Assembly: GCA_020442965.1 (NCBI GenBank)
Contig: JAGRJB010000348.1
Location: 1 to 6,014 of the forward strand
Reading direction: 5' to 3'
DNA: 6,014 nucleotides
From: Pseudomonadales bacterium
GTDB lineage: Bacteria; Pseudomonadota; Gammaproteobacteria; Steroidobacterales; Steroidobacteraceae
Shown here: positions 5,696-6,014 of the stretch, piece by piece
How the letters are laid out: every line of letters begins with the position of its first letter
How positions within the stretch are numbered: position 1 is the first letter of the stretch
Notes under the pieces: generated by a model
Told to the model about the DNA's origin: nothing
What the model saw: only the letters and a program-made list of their open reading frames with translations
The model's database searches: none
Position numbers and translations under genes: made by a program

Positions 5696-5953
5696 ATGAA
5701 ATCCTTTGCCCTGCTCACTAGTGTCGCGATCTGCTTTGCCGTGCTCGCGACTGCTTGCACCCAGAAACAAGAGGGCGCGTTGGACCGCGCGGCCGAGAAC
5801 ACCAAAGACGCGCTCGACATGCGTGACAACGAGAAGCTCAAGGACGCGGCCGAGAATGCCGGCGATGCCGTGCGAGATGCCGGCGAGGGGATAAAAGATG
5901 CGGCCAAGGATGCGGCGGCAGACATGAAAGAAGCTCTGCCTGACCCGAAATAG
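5696..5953 (+). CDS. Small helical lipoprotein with Ala/Asp/Lys-rich repeats
   Basis: 85 residues, ATG at 5696 with AGGAGA (5685-5690) five bases upstream. A lipoprotein signal is likely: MKS, hydrophobic core 4-18, then LATAC with Cys21 as lipidation site. Ala at the -3 position instead of Leu/Val makes the lipobox slightly atypical. The mature part of about 65 residues has no aromatic residues and is rich in Ala, Asp, Glu and Lys, with recurring blocks such as DRAAENTKDAL, KDAAENAGDAV and KDAAKDAAADM. It is predicted to be one long amphipathic helix, similar in style to LEA-type or YtxH-like stress proteins and to small outer-membrane lipoproteins, but I recognise no specific family. A role in envelope stabilisation or stress would be a guess. 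It follows a strong terminator and a stem-loop, so it is probably expressed from its own promoter, which I could not locate with confidence. Confidence 0.82.
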   Translation: MKSFALLTSVAICFAVLATACTQKQEGALDRAAENTKDALDMRDNEKLKDAAENAGDAVRDAGEGIKDAAKDAAADMKEALPDPK

Positions 5954-5962
5954 AATCAAGCG

Positions 5963-6001
5963 TGATCGAGTCCGAGTGCGCTCATGTGTCGGCCTCGATC
6001 A
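5963..6001. repeat. Inverted repeat after the lipoprotein gene, possible terminator stem
   Basis: TGATCGAG (5963-5970) and CTCGATCA (5994-6001) are perfect eight-base arms. Two further pairs (CC 5972-5973 with GG 5991-5992) follow beyond a single mismatch. It starts nine bases after the stop codon, where a terminator would sit, but no T-run follows within the window (ATCGAAATCG). It may be a Rho-independent terminator lacking a U-tract or a binding site for something downstream. Confidence 0.4.
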
Positions 6002-6014
6002 TCGAAATCGCACC

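Overview
The window comes from a GC-rich bacterium whose envelope proteins look Gram-negative: three proteins with twin-arginine (Tat) signals, one Sec-exported protein and one small lipoprotein. Gene style and base composition suggest a proteobacterium. I lean weakly towards Gammaproteobacteria but cannot fix the taxon from sequence alone. I see no tRNA, rRNA, CRISPR array, transposase or phage gene.

Layout, left to right. (1) A minus-strand Tat-exported carbon-nitrogen hydrolase of aliphatic-amidase type runs off the left edge (2-607). (2) A 313-base divergent spacer separates it from (3) a plus-strand Tat-exported DUF1838 protein (921-1895). This converges across about 110 bases with (4) a minus-strand Tat-exported FAD-dependent amine-oxidase-like protein (2009-3478). 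Upstream of that, on the same strand, lies (5) a two-gene unit: a 71-residue membrane peptide (4536-4751) overlapping by ATGA a zinc-ribbon multi-spanning membrane protein of the DUF3667 type (3643-4539). (6) A second divergent spacer of 314 bases carries two clean inverted repeats. It leads to (7) a plus-strand secreted protein of 150 residues (5066-5518) closed by a very strong intrinsic terminator (5532-5573), then (8) a small helical lipoprotein (5696-5953).

How the genes might work together is inference. The left half puts three Tat-exported proteins side by side: an amidase-like hydrolase, an amine-oxidase-fold flavoprotein and a DUF1838 protein. This could be a periplasmic route acting on an amide or amine compound, but they are on different strands and no single operon is visible. 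The flavoprotein keeps the SGGC motif that anchors FAD covalently in mammalian monoamine oxidases, yet by manual alignment it has lost the active-site lysine and both aromatic-cage tyrosines. Its substrate may therefore not be an ordinary amine. The right half is a set of envelope genes of unknown role. No fully new system is evident; the best leads are the altered flavoenzyme active site, the coupled small membrane peptide with the DUF3667 protein, and the paired palindromes before the 5066 gene.
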